Under the pieces are notes generated by a model that made no database searches, was not told where the DNA came from, and saw only the letters and a list, made by a program, of their open reading frames with translations. DNA of 64,000 bases from Owenia fusiformis (taxonomy: Eukaryota > Annelida > Polychaeta > Sabellida > Oweniidae), in the NCBI GenBank assembly GCA_903813345.2, contig CAIIXF020000002.1, positions 1,092,001 to 1,156,000 of the forward strand, given 5' to 3'. The first letter of the stretch is position 1, and every line of letters begins with the position of its first letter. A program made the translations under genes and the position numbers. Shown in pieces: positions 12,622 to 24,619 of the stretch.

Positions 12622-14901
12622 GGCTGTAGTTAGAGTGGTTATTCTGATGAGCATATGTATTGTTTCTATACATTAAATGGTTAAAATAAATACACTTAAT
12701 TTGTAGAACATTCAAATGATATAATAAATCAAATATTCCATTCTATTTTCGGTGAAAACTTCGGGCTGCGGGAAATATACTGTGGGAAAGATGAACATGT
12801 ATTATTTCCTAATTAAACAGTCTTCACCACAAACCACACAACATAATATCACATATATTATAGGATTAAATTCGAGCCAGCAGCCCGCGTTTATTGGAAT
12901 AGCATTAAGTACATCTGATACAAAGAATGAGTGAAAAAAAAGAAAAAATGTAGCCAGGTCGCGATGCATCCAGGTACCTATGACGGCCACGATGCCAATG
13001 TCATAGCGGCCACGATGCCGATGGCATTAATGCCAGAAACCTCTTAGGTTCAAATATACCCAACATCCGTCCTCGGCTCCCAACCTCGCTGCTGATTTAC
13101 GATGTTTAACTGCCTTCAAGGCATCAATAAGGCACCGTGTGCCTAATTGAAACATCTAAATCCAACAACCCATCCATATCTAATGATCAACTGTCATTAA
13201 AACCATTGTGGCTACACGTTTGTTAACACGTCAAAGATCTCAAATTAATTCACAAATTTCGGAATAAACCAATTCTAAATTGTGACTATCTGTCAACTTG
13301 CAATATAAAAAACTTGTATAAGGACCATACATGTATATAGTGCCTTCTAGCACTATGCAAAATCTGTGAGTAACATGCCTCACTATCTAATACAGTAATC
13401 ATGCACTGTCATTAATACATAACAATAATCTAAATCACTGTCTACAGACTTGCACTGTAACCATAACATTGCCTTTTGGCAAAACACGTAACTCGGAAAG
13501 TTAATGAAACTTCCTTCCTTAATAGACTGTCGTAATATGCGACATTGTTGGTCACAAAAAACAAAAATTCCGTGATTATCACAAGAATACACGACCGGAC
13601 TACAAAAATCATACGATCTTCTAAAACTATTGTGATGAACAATATAATGTCTGGAAAGCACCATGCTTTGCAAACCTTAATACAAACTTATCTCGTATTG
13701 CAACAAAAGCAAAAGAACAATTCTTCGAAACGTTGTAAATCTAAATACTATCTGTTTAATATAAAATGCAATTAGTTGACAAGCACTTCTCTTAATGTGT
13801 TTGTCACACTGATATAACACAACTACTGTAAATGTTGTAAAGGAACACAACTATCATCTTAAATTACCAAAATTGATGCCCTTCTGGAAATAGATATTAC
13901 ATATCTAAAAATATGAAGGACTTTCGGATATAATCATTAAAAGCAAAACTTTGTGCCTTCCTTGAAACAATATGACAGAAACGCACTTAAATACATACTT
14001 ATTCACTTAGATTCAATGCGCTGTCAGTAAAAAGCCATGCCTTGAGTTTCAGATTTATATGCACATTACATACTTGCTTCTTAGAAACCTAATATCTAAA
14101 TGTTTTAATTAACTTAATTAACATCCTATGCTATGCAATGCTTTGTAATAATTGCAGAAAAATATACTTCCCAAAATAGTAATTATTGGGAACAGGTTAC
14201 ATCAACGTCAGAACACGTATACTTCATTCAAAAACGTTGATTTGGTCAATAGCACTAAAGAAAGTGTTCGTTGACTTCAATATGAAAAACTTTAGTTTAT
14301 CGACCTGACACCGTTAAAACCCAGATCAAAATCTTTGTGACTTTCGAAAGGGAAAAAGGTATGCCTCCTCGAACAATAAAACTAAATTTTCGAATCGGTT
14401 GTATGACAACTTACAACATTAACTAAAACTGTGTATAAACGCTTCGGTTGCTACTCGCAGAATAACACGATCCCATCGTGCATCCACTCACATAACCTAC
14501 TCATGATCACATCATGTTAACCAATCAGTTGAAATCGCGTTCGATTTCACTAACGCTAAGACGTTATATCAACCGGAAATAAAATAATTCAACTCTAATT
14601 TCAAACGTGTTGAATTTTAATTTACCTCAATAGAATGGAATATTTGGTATATATGTAATATGTAATGTAATATGTATCAAAATATTTATTGGACGCCTCC
14701 GTATCATAGACATCACTGCAGTTTTCAACTGTGAGTCTGCAAAGGAAAATTGCATTGCAAATTATTTGACTTAGTTGTAGAATAAAGTTTGAACTGCTAA
14801 AGGATCATAAATTATCTGACTGTAATATATTTAATCCCTGCATTTTGAACAACATCTAGCATTTTTTGTATTATTGAAAGTCTAATAATATTGAAGAGAT
14901 A
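12622..14901. other. Intergenic, nothing recognised
   Basis: AT-rich sequence without a recognisable gene. The only local structure is a duplicated CGGCCACGATGCC word near 12984 and 13007. Frames around 13383-13775 overlap on both strands and show no domain. Confidence 0.35.
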
Positions 14902-15608
14902 GGTATCGATATGGTGAACTGAAAAATAAACAATGTTTTTCTCTTAAACCAATTATTGAAAACATTCTGTAAAAACACGGCCCTTTCTGTAATGTTGACT
15001 GATTGACAACAATTTAATGAGAAAATTATTCACAAATATTTAATATAACTGTTTTTGTTAAATATTTTTGTTTTCTATTGCAATTGTTTTTTTGTTCATT
15101 TCTTCTAATTCTTGAGAATGAAACAAAATGTCTTTCCAAACCTTGTTGGTACAAAATAGAATATACAACATTTTCTTAGACCTCTCAATATTACAGTTAT
15201 ACAACTGAAATTTTGGTTGATTTAACAAAAGTAATCAAAACATTAAAACAAAATCCTTCAAATAGATAAAAAATTAAGATAAACCTCTTAAAGATACTTT
15301 TTTTAAATCAACCAAACTTTCCTTTGTACAATTACGATATTGAGAGAGCACGTTGTGTTTATGTCATTTTGTTCCAATGAGGTTCGGATAGATGTTTCAT
15401 TTCATTCCGAACATATGATACCAAGAACAAAAGAAATGTCTGATGTGTTTTCTAAAACAATCTAGAGAAAAGTATATATCTTTTTTTTAAATCATATTAT
15501 CACCATTCAAAAGATGACCATTAAATTGACGATGTGTAAAATGTACAGAATTTTTCGATGAATGGTTTAAGAGACACGTGTGTTCAAAAAGTTCACCATA
15601 TCGATACC
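14902..15608. mobile_element. 707 bp foldback element (imperfect palindrome)
   Basis: The outer 19 bp are a perfect inverted pair: GGTATCGATATGGTGAACT at 14902 and its complement at 15590-15608. Further pairs continue inward: CTCTTAAACCA with TGGTTTAAGAG, CATTTTGT words, and CTCAATATTACAG..TTTGGTTGATTTA (15185-15223) with TAAATCAACCAAA..ATATTGAGAG (15303-15346). The whole segment can fold on itself around ~15255. It has no coding capacity. This is the architecture of a foldback or MITE-type non-autonomous DNA element; target duplications were not obvious. Confidence 0.8.
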
Positions 15609-15645
15609 ACTCCTTTGAACAACTAATATGCAATAATTGATTCTT

Positions 15646-15893
15646 ATAACGTACCTATGATGATGTATAGTACAAAGTGTACACAAGACAGCGGGCCAAT
15701 ATAAGTTTTGAAAAGCCCGCGCCCGCTAACTTTCTGATTGGTCAAGACGCTGACGTCATAACCAATCAATCGAAGATAAAACTGCGCGAGCAATTTTTCT
15801 AAACTCATTTTAATCATTTTCAAACCATTTGTTTGTCAATTCTATAAGAAAACGGTACTCTCTGACCAGTCTACATCATCATAGGTATGTTAT
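15646..15893 (+). mobile_element. 248 bp MITE, copy 1, with a CRE and CCAAT boxes
   Basis: Ends are inverted repeats of about 22 bp (ACCTATGATGATGTA at 15653, TACATCATCATAGGT at 15872). An inverted copy of exactly the same length lies at 27815-28062. Inside are a perfect TGACGTCA at 15751-15758, flanked by an ATTGG and a CCAAT, and a GC-rich AGCCCGCGCCCGCTAAC stretch. No coding frame is present. A non-autonomous DNA transposon is the best call. Confidence 0.85.
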
Positions 15894-15955
15894 AAATCGT
15901 TTATGTCACTATCGTGGCACATATGCCCTCGGTTCTCAGAGATCAATGTCCCTCA
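15894..15955 (+). repeat. Extension of the MITE copy shared with 27752-27814
   Basis: The 62 bases after the MITE (TATGTCACTATCGTGGCACA, GCCCTCGGTTCTCAGAGATC, AATGTCCCTC) also match the inverted copy at 27752-27814. The MITE therefore lies inside a larger dispersed repeat, or both copies derive from one duplicated locus. The match stops exactly where the next TIR element begins. Confidence 0.75.
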
Positions 15956-16085
15956 AAGGTAAAGAGGCTTTAACACGTAGTTCAATGGGGGAGTTAAGGT
16001 TGCCAAACTAATGGAGGGGAGTGTATGATTGTGTAGTTAGCTACTGTAATTTGTTTTATCATAAAACCTTTTGCGAGGGCACCGC

Positions 16086-16375
16086 AATAACAAATCGGGA
16101 GTTTTGAACGAAAATCGGGAAAACTATTTAAAAATCGGGAGTTTTTACTGAAAAATCGGGATGTCTCGTTAACAAATCGGGAATTTTGAACACAAAATCG
16201 GGATATTTTATGAAAAAAAATCGGGATAATTTCCGAAAAATTGGAATATTTTCTTATAATCTAGATACTTTACAAAAAATCGGGATATTTCTTAAAAGTC
16301 AGGATAAAAATCGGGATTTTTTTAAAATAAATCGGGATTAGCAATAAAAATCGGGATTAAAACCCGTTGAAATGA
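16086..16375 (+). repeat. AAATCGGGA degenerate array
   Basis: About eleven exact AAATCGGGA words are spaced roughly 18-45 bases apart, each followed by a T-rich segment and preceded by an A-rich one. The core is conserved while the spacers vary in sequence and length. It is not coding, and the irregular spacing rules out a CRISPR array. Confidence 0.75.
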
Positions 16376-17172
16376 GAGCATGTTCCGTGAAGTTATAGAA
16401 CGATCTGGAATATGATAATGTACACGCCAGGAACGATTCTTAAGGACGTTACATCCTTAGATTACCGTATTGTCATAAATATACCATCAATTAGAATGTG
16501 ATGAAGATTGCAATCAAGGATAGTCGAACTGTTGCTATGATGTGTGTACATCAATTGCAACCATATACCATCACCGACCATTGTCATCTATTGTCATCAC
16601 CGGTCGTCGTCGTCTCAACAGTTATCATCCTCTTTAATCAACGATCATCATCAACCTATCTTAAACATCTGTAACATTAATTCTCAAACTGAACTTTTTA
16701 TTTTTACAATTTCTAATAATTCTAACATAAACTGAATACTGTAAGATCGAATTTTAATTGATTAGTTTCTAAAAACAAGACTGAATTAATTAATTAATAT
16801 GATACTTTAATCTACAAAAAGCTTTCGTATTTTGTAATGTCATAGTAACTTTGTATAGTGATTAAATGTTAAAACCATCGAAAGCTGAGATATAAAAAAG
16901 TTCAATTCAAAGTATGATTCTCTATATCTCTTGGAAAGGAATTTTATCAAATCGAACGTTATTCGAGATAGATATAGAGAAGCCGCATATTCGTTTTTCT
17001 GTTCGTATGACGCTATTTTGCCGCCAGAACCTCGCGAATGATCCCGAGAATAATTCACGTGGCTATTTTTATAACCGCAACTCATTTAAACCAAAAGGGA
17101 ACCGTCGCCCGATGATACCCAACCAATGGGTAGCATATTGTAGCATTCCGTTACCATGGTTACGCATCTTTA

Positions 17173-17905
17173 GACATCTTACCTTGGAATCTTAAATCGT
17201 TTGTAGCGTTGTCATTATTAGGTCTATATACTAGTAGAGGATTTTAGTATCAAATAAAACCTAATTAAATGTCCTAAATAGTAACGATATTTAATTGTGC
17301 AAATTAAATAATATGCTTAAATTGTGACAGCATCAATCAATTTTTAATTCAGAATTTTCAAGTATAGCAACGTGTCTATTAGAACTGAGGTCGAATGGCA
17401 GAATTTGTGCAAAGTTTTGTCCTCTAGTGTATGAGAATAAGGTATAAGCAACATAAAAATGAAAACAGATTCAAAATTGGATCAGCATTTTCAAAGTTAT
17501 TAAACTTTCGAGGCAGCTACCGTGAATGTCATTATTTGAAAATTATATTCTGACATCTTACCATGGAAGTAGAATGTTTGTAGCTTTGTCATTATTTGAT
17601 CTATAGAAATGCTATCGGTAACAAACTAATTTCCTGTTTGCCTTCATATTCAATTATGCAAATTAGCTAATTTACATTTATTGTGATGTCTTCGATCTAT
17701 TTTTGTTCAGAACATCCCCGTTTAGCAACGTATCTATTAAAACTGAGGCCGAATCAAAGAATGTGTGCATAGTTTTGACCTTTATTTTATGAGTGGAAGA
17801 TATAAGCAACATTCAAGAGATAACAGATTCAAAATTCAGAATCAGACTTAGCAGTTTTCAGCTTTTGAGGCAGCTACTGTAAACGTCATTGCTTGCCAAT
17901 TATAA
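17173..17905. repeat. Old 379 bp tandem duplication
   Basis: GACATCTTACC(T/A)TGGAA starts at 17173 and 17552. The two units stay collinear through TTTGTAGC(G/T)TTGTCATTATT, a TTCAGAA block, AGCAACGT(G/A)TCTATTA, AACTGAGG(T/C)CGAAT, ATAAGCAACAT, ACAGATTCAAAATT and GAGGCAGCTAC. Divergence is substantial, so the duplication is old. No coding frame is conserved between the units. Confidence 0.75.
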
Positions 17906-18296
17906 AAAATATAACAATAACGAAAAAGAAAAAACATAGTTGTTTCAATCATATTGAGTAAAAATGTAGATGTACATATTCTTTCTATTTTAATTGATCG
18001 TGAACTTCTAAGTATGTGGAAATGTTACATGTATTTTTACTATCATTCACGGGGGTCAAAATCGTGTGTTCTTGATCCTGTATTTTAAAATTCATTTCAA
18101 TTTGCTATACACTGTCAATGAGTCATATAAATACATTGAAATGCTAACAATGCTTTTTTGACATATGTTGACTAATACACATATCAATATTTACAAGATT
18201 TATATGGAGCAGTATTCTTGATTTTATCCCACCCTAAGTGCTTTATATGATTGTATAATAGCATTGTATAACTGCAATATAAAACCAACACTCATC

Positions 18297-18365
18297 GTAT
18301 ACAACTCTTGAGAACGATACACAACTCCTGGATAGCGTATACAACTCCTGGACAGCGTATACAAC
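18297..18365. repeat. ~22 bp tandem repeat
   Basis: Three to four units of GTATACAACTCCTGGA(T/C)AGC lie head to tail directly before a hairpin. Confidence 0.75.
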
Positions 18366-18366
18366 A

Positions 18367-18465
18367 TATAATGGTTGATTCTGATATCGTTATACTCTCG
18401 TGAGTATATGATATATTCATATACTCACTTGAGTATAAACACGATATACGGAATAAACCATTATA
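18367..18465. other. 99 bp imperfect palindrome
   Basis: TATAATGGTT at the left end pairs with AACCATTATA at the right. Within it, ATACTCTCGTGAGTATATG pairs with CATATACTCACTTGAGTAT. The arms are ~48 bp with a very short loop, so a cruciform or RNA hairpin is possible. It lies within the 2.87 kb TIR segment. Confidence 0.75.
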
Positions 18466-18829
18466 TAACCTCACATTATCTGATTTCTAACTTTAAAAAG
18501 CTAAAACTAAATTTTGTTGATATTTGGACATAAGCTAAATAAACCTAATTACCATTTTTATATACAAAATACAGATGGAGTAAAGTGATGTGATCGAAGT
18601 GATGGAGTCACTTTGTTAGATATCAAAACTATATGTATTTTTATGTCAAAAAATGGTGCTTTTTATATAGCAAGTGCAATTGAACAGCTAACTGGCCCCA
18701 CTATTATCAAAAGTGATACATTACACCTAATTTATCAGTCCCCAACGTTTGGCTTATATACACTCCCCTCCATAAGTTTGGCAACCTTAACTCCCCCATT
18801 GAACAACGTTGTAAAGCCTCTTTACGTTT

Positions 18830-20092
18830 GAATTTTTATTTACTTAACCGGCGATGAAATAATTTATAATATTCATGGAAGAGTGTAAGTGTGAAGGATA
18901 TTAAAAAGACAAGATAACTCTTCCAAACGTGTGCTGAATGAGTAGCTACCTATTTTAGATCTTATCACGCCATGTTGTCAGTCTTTGAATATATTTTGTC
19001 AAGGTTTATTCACGTTCTACATGTGTTACATTTTTTCTGTTACATTGATAGATTACAAATACAAGATAAGCTTCCAAGTGGAGAATTGTATGTGTTGCTC
19101 GATCATGGTGTTATAGTATGACGTTTACATCACGGCGATTTGCAAAATTTTGCGGTAACTGTTGCGTTAATAACTATCACATAACATAACAAGATATATT
19201 AGGTTATAATCGTAATTATATATTCCGCTGATCTTTCCACATGCTCAAGATGGCTAACATAACCGGAAGACCCCGAAAGGGTACCGGAGATTACCGAACA
19301 CAATATATAAGCACAATCATTATGGTTGAAGATCACAGTAGAAATTCCCATAGGTGGCCATTATAACATTTTACCCTATATCTTATTAAATATTAGTATC
19401 CAGGCCTAGTGTAACATACCACACTGTCCGGGAGAGACTTACCTAGCTTGCTGTAACAATATTACCATGGGTTGTCCACCGAATTTTTGAGATAAATTGA
19501 TTTCAAGACACTAACCCCCTCTATAGTCAGGTTTTTCAGAAAAATTCTGGTAAAATCACCAAAGTCAAAATCACTCCGCCGCCAACTTAAAATGAGATTT
19601 CCCACTCAACTTTGACATGTTTTTAGATAAATGAGGACCTGCCTTATAAATATTGAGCCCCGATTCATTTACCAAACGCCAGATGGCGCTCTGATGGGGT
19701 AGGGAAGGAGAAAAATGACTTTTTATACATTAAACCAAATCACTAACGGTAACCGCTAGTATCCTTACTCAGGACTATATTCTATATGAATAACACAACA
19801 GTAACGAGAACAGAAAATGGCGGATGGTAATGTATAATGTGCAGCAAGGCTGCGGCCTTTTGTAATTTAGGGAATTTCAGCCATGTTAATTTTTCCGAAA
19901 ATAACATGGCAGAGAAGTATCAAAATATAAGCGGACATAGATATGATAGCTTAACTACAAAACAAACTAAAATATACAAAAGTTAGAATAAATATAAATG
20001 TTTCTATTTTTACATAAACTGTTTCAATATGGTCATTTGATTGCTTATCTTTTAAATTCAAAGCAGTCACAAACATTTCTGTTTTAACTATA
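18830..20092. other. Intergenic, nothing recognised
   Basis: Unique-looking AT-rich sequence. No gene, RNA or repeat was recognised. Confidence 0.35.
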
Positions 20093-20265
20093 GGGCTCAG
20101 ATTCCAGCTGTACTATAAGATAATGTTAGGCATAAATTCAGCCAGTGTGCAGCTGTACTATAATAGATTATTTGGTATAAGGTTCAGTGTGCAGCTGTAC
20201 TATGAGGGACTGCTAAGCACACAGATCAGTGTGTATCTGGACTATAAGGGACTGCTTGGTATACT
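20093..20265. repeat. ~42-45 bp tandem repeat, four units
   Basis: The core AGCTGTACTAT recurs at 20106, 20151 and 20193, with a diverged TATCTGGACTAT at 20234. Units 2 to 4 begin with CAGTGTG, and the last two carry a GGGACTGCT block. Confidence 0.75.
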
Positions 20266-21696
20266 GTAAGTGGTAATTTATCCGAGTGGTTAATCTGCCA
20301 ATTAACCAATACCGAATTTTAATTTTCCGACGCACCAAACCTATAATTAAAGGTCTGAAATTAACTGAATAAGATTCCCAATACTCAATTAAGTGATTCT
20401 CAAAATATCCCGCCGCGTGTAAGCTTATAATGTGACGTGATTGAACACCAAAAGTCAGGTTGACTCGCTGAGCTCAAATCTCAAATTGCCAAACAAACTA
20501 ATTACCCTTAAGACAAAGGTATCTGAGTTTTTTTTATTTTACTGATCCGAAAACACCCCATTTGTTTATTCAATAGAATTATGCAACCAAGTCCAAGGTG
20601 AATATTGGTGTATTTGAATTTAATCCTCCCGATTTTATTCAGTAGAGAAACCGTCAAGAAATGGCGACGTCTCAAGGGAAAAACCTATTTACGTCGCCAA
20701 TATTTACTTATTTATTGTCCATATTTGATTTATTGTGCGAACATATGTCGCAGTCTCTAGTTTACATTTTTGAAATATCAATTATCGTAAATTGCCCCCT
20801 ATATCTTTTTGACCCATTTGCTGCCCATATAAAGAATGTGCTCCAAATGACTACCACCTCTCCTCTGACAGCTTGGTAAATGTCCCTATCTTTCGTATTA
20901 TCTTTAGTTTGAGCTCTGCAGTGGTTCTAGGATTGTTGACATACACATTATCGTTCAGGATAAGAAACATGTGTTACAATAAAAACACATATGTTGTCAA
21001 CAACATCAAAAAAAGTGTGCAAGTCTGTCTTCAGAAAAGTGGTAGAAATAGTGGGCAGGTCCTTAAAATGGCCAGCAAATAGAAGATACACATGCTACAG
21101 TCATGAAACTCTGTTAACTTTAAGGACATTGCACGAACTTTAATTCTATTAAACAAGATTCGTATTTTCTATTTGTTACAAAGATATGCATTGTAAGGTT
21201 GGTTGCATTTTTTATAAAACACCATGCTACGAAATGCTACAAAATGCTAAACACCTGACCCCCCGGGGATTGGGTCTACTCATATTTTCTTGCACCAAAG
21301 GTAAATAATTCATATACAGTATGTATCATTTTTATATACCCTCTCTAAAATCATATATGTAGCATTGTCATCCAATCATGTGAAATATAAGTTTGTTCCT
21401 CATAGAAAGTTTCACAAGGTAGCAAAGTTACAGAATCCATGGGTGTCCTTTGGAAACGATACAATGTATCAACGTACATGTATGTACAGATTTCGTGGTC
21501 ATTTAGGGTGAATTTTGAGTCATTTTTAGTGCAATTTAAAGGACAAATTTATTTTCCGTATTGCACATTACTAGCAGATTGTCATCATGGCAGAGTTCGT
21601 TCTACATGTCTATGACAATAAGTCACAAGGTGTATAGTCAGGATTCGTGCACTGGCTTATACGGAGGCCATGAATCATGATAGCAACATTATCACT
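20266..21696. other. Intergenic, nothing recognised
   Basis: Short frames at 20661-20879 and 20873-21082 overlap slightly, have no domain and no splice-site support, and are treated as chance. Nothing else was recognised. Confidence 0.35.
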
Positions 21697-22109
21697 TTAA
21701 GGATGCAGTACCGGGTCTATTTTCACCTCTGTTTGCGCAGGTTTTACTTCCGGTTTGAGTGGAGCTAGCTCCAAAGAATGTCAGTTTCGCATTTTTAGAT
21801 TGTCCCATAGTTAAGCTTCAAATGCTTTCAAAATATATAAAGAGAGCAATGTATACTTAATAAAATGATTTTTGTTTCTTCCTACGGTCATAATTGATGA
21901 TCTTATAGCTAGGATTGTGCAAAAAACTTCTCTAAATTATAGCCAGTGGTTTTCATACAAGTATAGCTAAGACTGTTGTTAATTAACTCGCTATAGCTAA
22001 TTTTGTTCCAGTCAGCACCATCTATCTATATTAAAAGTCTTATAACTAATTTTGGCTACTCACTAAATAACACAGGCACTGTCATGGTACTCTCATATAT
22101 CGTGGACTA

Positions 22110-22512
22110 CTCTCTCTAGTGAACACCTGTATCTAGTAAACACCTGTGTCTAAAGAACACCTGTATCTAGTGAACACCTGTGACTAGTGAACACCAATTC
22201 TTAGCACATTTCAACTTATTTCTAGTGAACACTTTTCTCTTGTGAACACATGTGTCTAGTAGTTGTGAACACCTGTGTCTCAAGAACACCTTTTTCTAGT
22301 GAACACCAATACTCAGCACATAATCCACTGACTGCAGTGCAGTTAAACCTGTATCTATTTGAGCATCTTTCTAATGTGAACACCAGTGTCAAGTGAACAC
22401 CCGAGTTTGGTGAACACCAATTCTTAGCACATAATCCACTGACTGCAGTGCAATAAAACCTGTCTCTAGTGAGTACCTTTCTAATGTGAACACCTGTGTC
22501 TAGTGAACACAA
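22110..22512. repeat. Nested minisatellite (AGTGAACACCTGTGTCT)
   Basis: A basic unit of ~18-20 bp, AGTGAACACCTGTGTCT, is repeated many times. In the right half it is organised into a higher-order unit of ~114 bp marked by AGCACATAATCCACTGACTG, at 22314 and 22428. On the minus strand it forms a 104-codon open frame purely because of the repeat. Confidence 0.85.
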
Positions 22513-22626
22513 AGCCAATAAATGGCAAAAAAGCATAATTTTTCATTTAGTCAAAAGTATATGTCTAACAAAAATAATGAGAAAATTAAAATGAATAAAT
22601 TAATGATTTTGAAAATATTCCAGCAT

Positions 22627-22643
22627 GGGGGGGGGGGGGGGGG
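22627..22643. repeat. Poly-G tract (G17)
   Basis: Seventeen consecutive G on the plus strand. The length is likely polymorphic or error-prone in sequencing. Confidence 0.9.
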
Positions 22644-23162
22644 TTCCGATAATCACCACCAAGCTACGCATCTGTGATGTTTTCTATAATACTTTTCTTT
22701 ATTATTTACCATGTCACCACCCAATAGGTGACATATTTTGATCATCACGGATTTGAAATGGCGTTTCCATCTGCCTGTCGGTCTGACTAGGTTTTGGTAT
22801 AACTCAGTTACCATGGCAACGGTACTCACATCTTTGAAAATGGTGCATGGTAACAAAAAAATAGGACAAGAAAAGACTTATTGTTAACTTTAATCTTGTG
22901 TAACAAATTATATTGATAAAATGTCCAAATTGGAGGATTTTCATATTAGGGTAGCAGATTATGTTACTTTCTGATAGATTTACATGTAAAAAGGAACATT
23001 TTGGGTGGGTAAAAGAAAATGTTATATCGAAATAACCAGACGGTCAATTCTCTTCATATTGCACTTGGATGATGATAATATCATAGTGATACATTGTAAA
23101 AAATATGAGCAAAATCTAATGTCTCAAATTTAAGTTACGCTGACCCGGTACTGCATCCTTAA

Positions 23163-24619
23163 ATGGGTTACCGACAAAGTGAATAGCAAGTGGTCAATAT
23201 CCACTATCAACCCATAATTTACAATTGTCAACAGGGGAAAACTATGATTAGTCTCTATGTTCCATTATGTCACACGTTTTTTTGAGAACCTGATCGTGAA
23301 CGTGTACTATTTCCCTCGTTTTGGGATCACTGTCTCAATTCACTTTACAAGGTACCAAATAATAATTATTTACCGTATACTTTTATACCCAATTGTAAAC
23401 GAAACTGAATGGGAGAACCTGAGACTAACAATGAGAACCAATTTATAGAGTACCATTATTCTACATAACCGTTTACGTAATTGTTTTTTCTAATTCAACA
23501 AATTCAGCAATTTCTTTGTATTAAAAATTAGACCCTCATAATGTCAGTGTTGCAAGATGTGCTGTGCATCCCGCGTTTTTTATAAGCGACGTATTTTACA
23601 TGAGACATTACATTGTCTAAAAACATCCTTGATATATTAGTATAGAGCCTGGACGACGTTTTTCTTCTAAATATCATAAAAAATAACATTCACATTATGT
23701 TATCAAATGGTGAAAGATTAAATGTGTAAATTACCCTAAATGATATATTTGGATATCCATATTTTATAGAAAATGAAGGCATTTTTAAAGATGCTGTACA
23801 CAATTATGTTGGTTGAATTCTTAAGAAATAATGACGACAGCAGAACAGTTATCAGTCGAGAACGTTGCCTGACGTGTGATATCAAAGTCAAATATTAGAA
23901 AATGAGTTGGGAGAAGAAAAAACTAGAATTCTTTAAACTTTCACTCATCTCCGGAGGTTTCTTAGAATAGCGTCTGAAAACACCTTAAAGCACTGTGTGA
24001 AATTGTATTAACTGAAGTTTCAAAATATCAGTTATAAGGTGCAGCCATGCATTAAGTTTGCTTGGACACATCCTCATGGAAACAAAATGGTTGAGAGTAA
24101 TGCGATTTAAGATTATAATAAAAACCAATACAGGACAAAGGAACATATCCTGTATAAAGTATATAGCTCCCCGGTTCTGCTATACATAAAGTGAGAACGA
24201 ATTAAGTATCAAGTCGAAATGAACGATACCATCATGTCGGTGAAACAAATAGCATGAACACACAGAGGGACTATGGAAACCCTTTTTTTATTTTCACAAG
24301 TAAAACTTTTCAACATAATTTCTTACGATGGATAACAGGGAGAGACAATTGCATTTTTTAGAGTCTTTTAAGATATGTCAAAATTCGAATAAAAATATTT
24401 ATGGTTTATTGACCCCTTTTAATGAGAGGCATATTTCGACCCAAAAGCCCGAGGTTTTTGCAGCAAATGGCATTTTGACAGAATCAAGATATATGGACCT
24501 CCTTGATTCAAATGTTGCTGCACTATATCATGTTACAAATTCTTCATATTCCGTAGTTAAACCATGGATGATATGTTTTATCACCAGAAACTCACCAAAA
24601 CGATTGGAGAACAACGAGA
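23163..24619. other. Intergenic, nothing recognised
   Basis: A 133-codon frame at 24328-24729 runs into the GC-rich inverted repeat that follows and shows no domain, so it is not called. No other feature was recognised. Confidence 0.35.

Larger units (their letters stand above)
15959..18825. mobile_element. 2.87 kb segment bounded by 68 bp inverted repeats
   Basis: The left arm at 15959-16026 (GTAAAGAGGCTTTAACACG ... GGAGGGGAGTGTAT) is matched by an inverted right arm at 18758-18825 (ATACACTCCCCTCC ... AAAGCCTCTTTAC) with few differences. The interior holds an AAATCGGGA array, an old 379 bp tandem duplication and a 99 bp hairpin, but no transposase frame. It looks like a non-autonomous DNA transposon. 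A chance pair of inverted solo repeats is the alternative, because no target duplication is clear. Confidence 0.6.
21697..23162. mobile_element. TTAA-flanked TIR element (non-autonomous)
   Basis: The 17 bp ends GGATGCAGTACCGGGTC (21701-21717) and GACCCGGTACTGCATCC (23142-23158) are perfect inverted repeats, bordered on both sides by TTAA (21697-21700 and 23159-23162). TTAA is the target duplication of piggyBac-type elements, but the terminal bases here are not the usual CCC start, so family assignment is tentative. The 1458 bp interior carries a nested minisatellite and a G17 tract and has no transposase frame. Confidence 0.75.

Noticed and set aside
16086-16375. CRISPR-like array
   Set aside because: The repeated core is only 9 bp, the spacing is irregular, the surroundings are eukaryotic, and no cas-like genes are present.
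20661-21082. Two adjoining 70-codon hydrophobic frames
   Set aside because: Hydrophobic composition follows from T-rich DNA; no splice sites or homologous domain were recognised.
22222-22536. 104-codon minus-strand frame
   Set aside because: It is the minisatellite read in one frame; the repeat period explains its openness.
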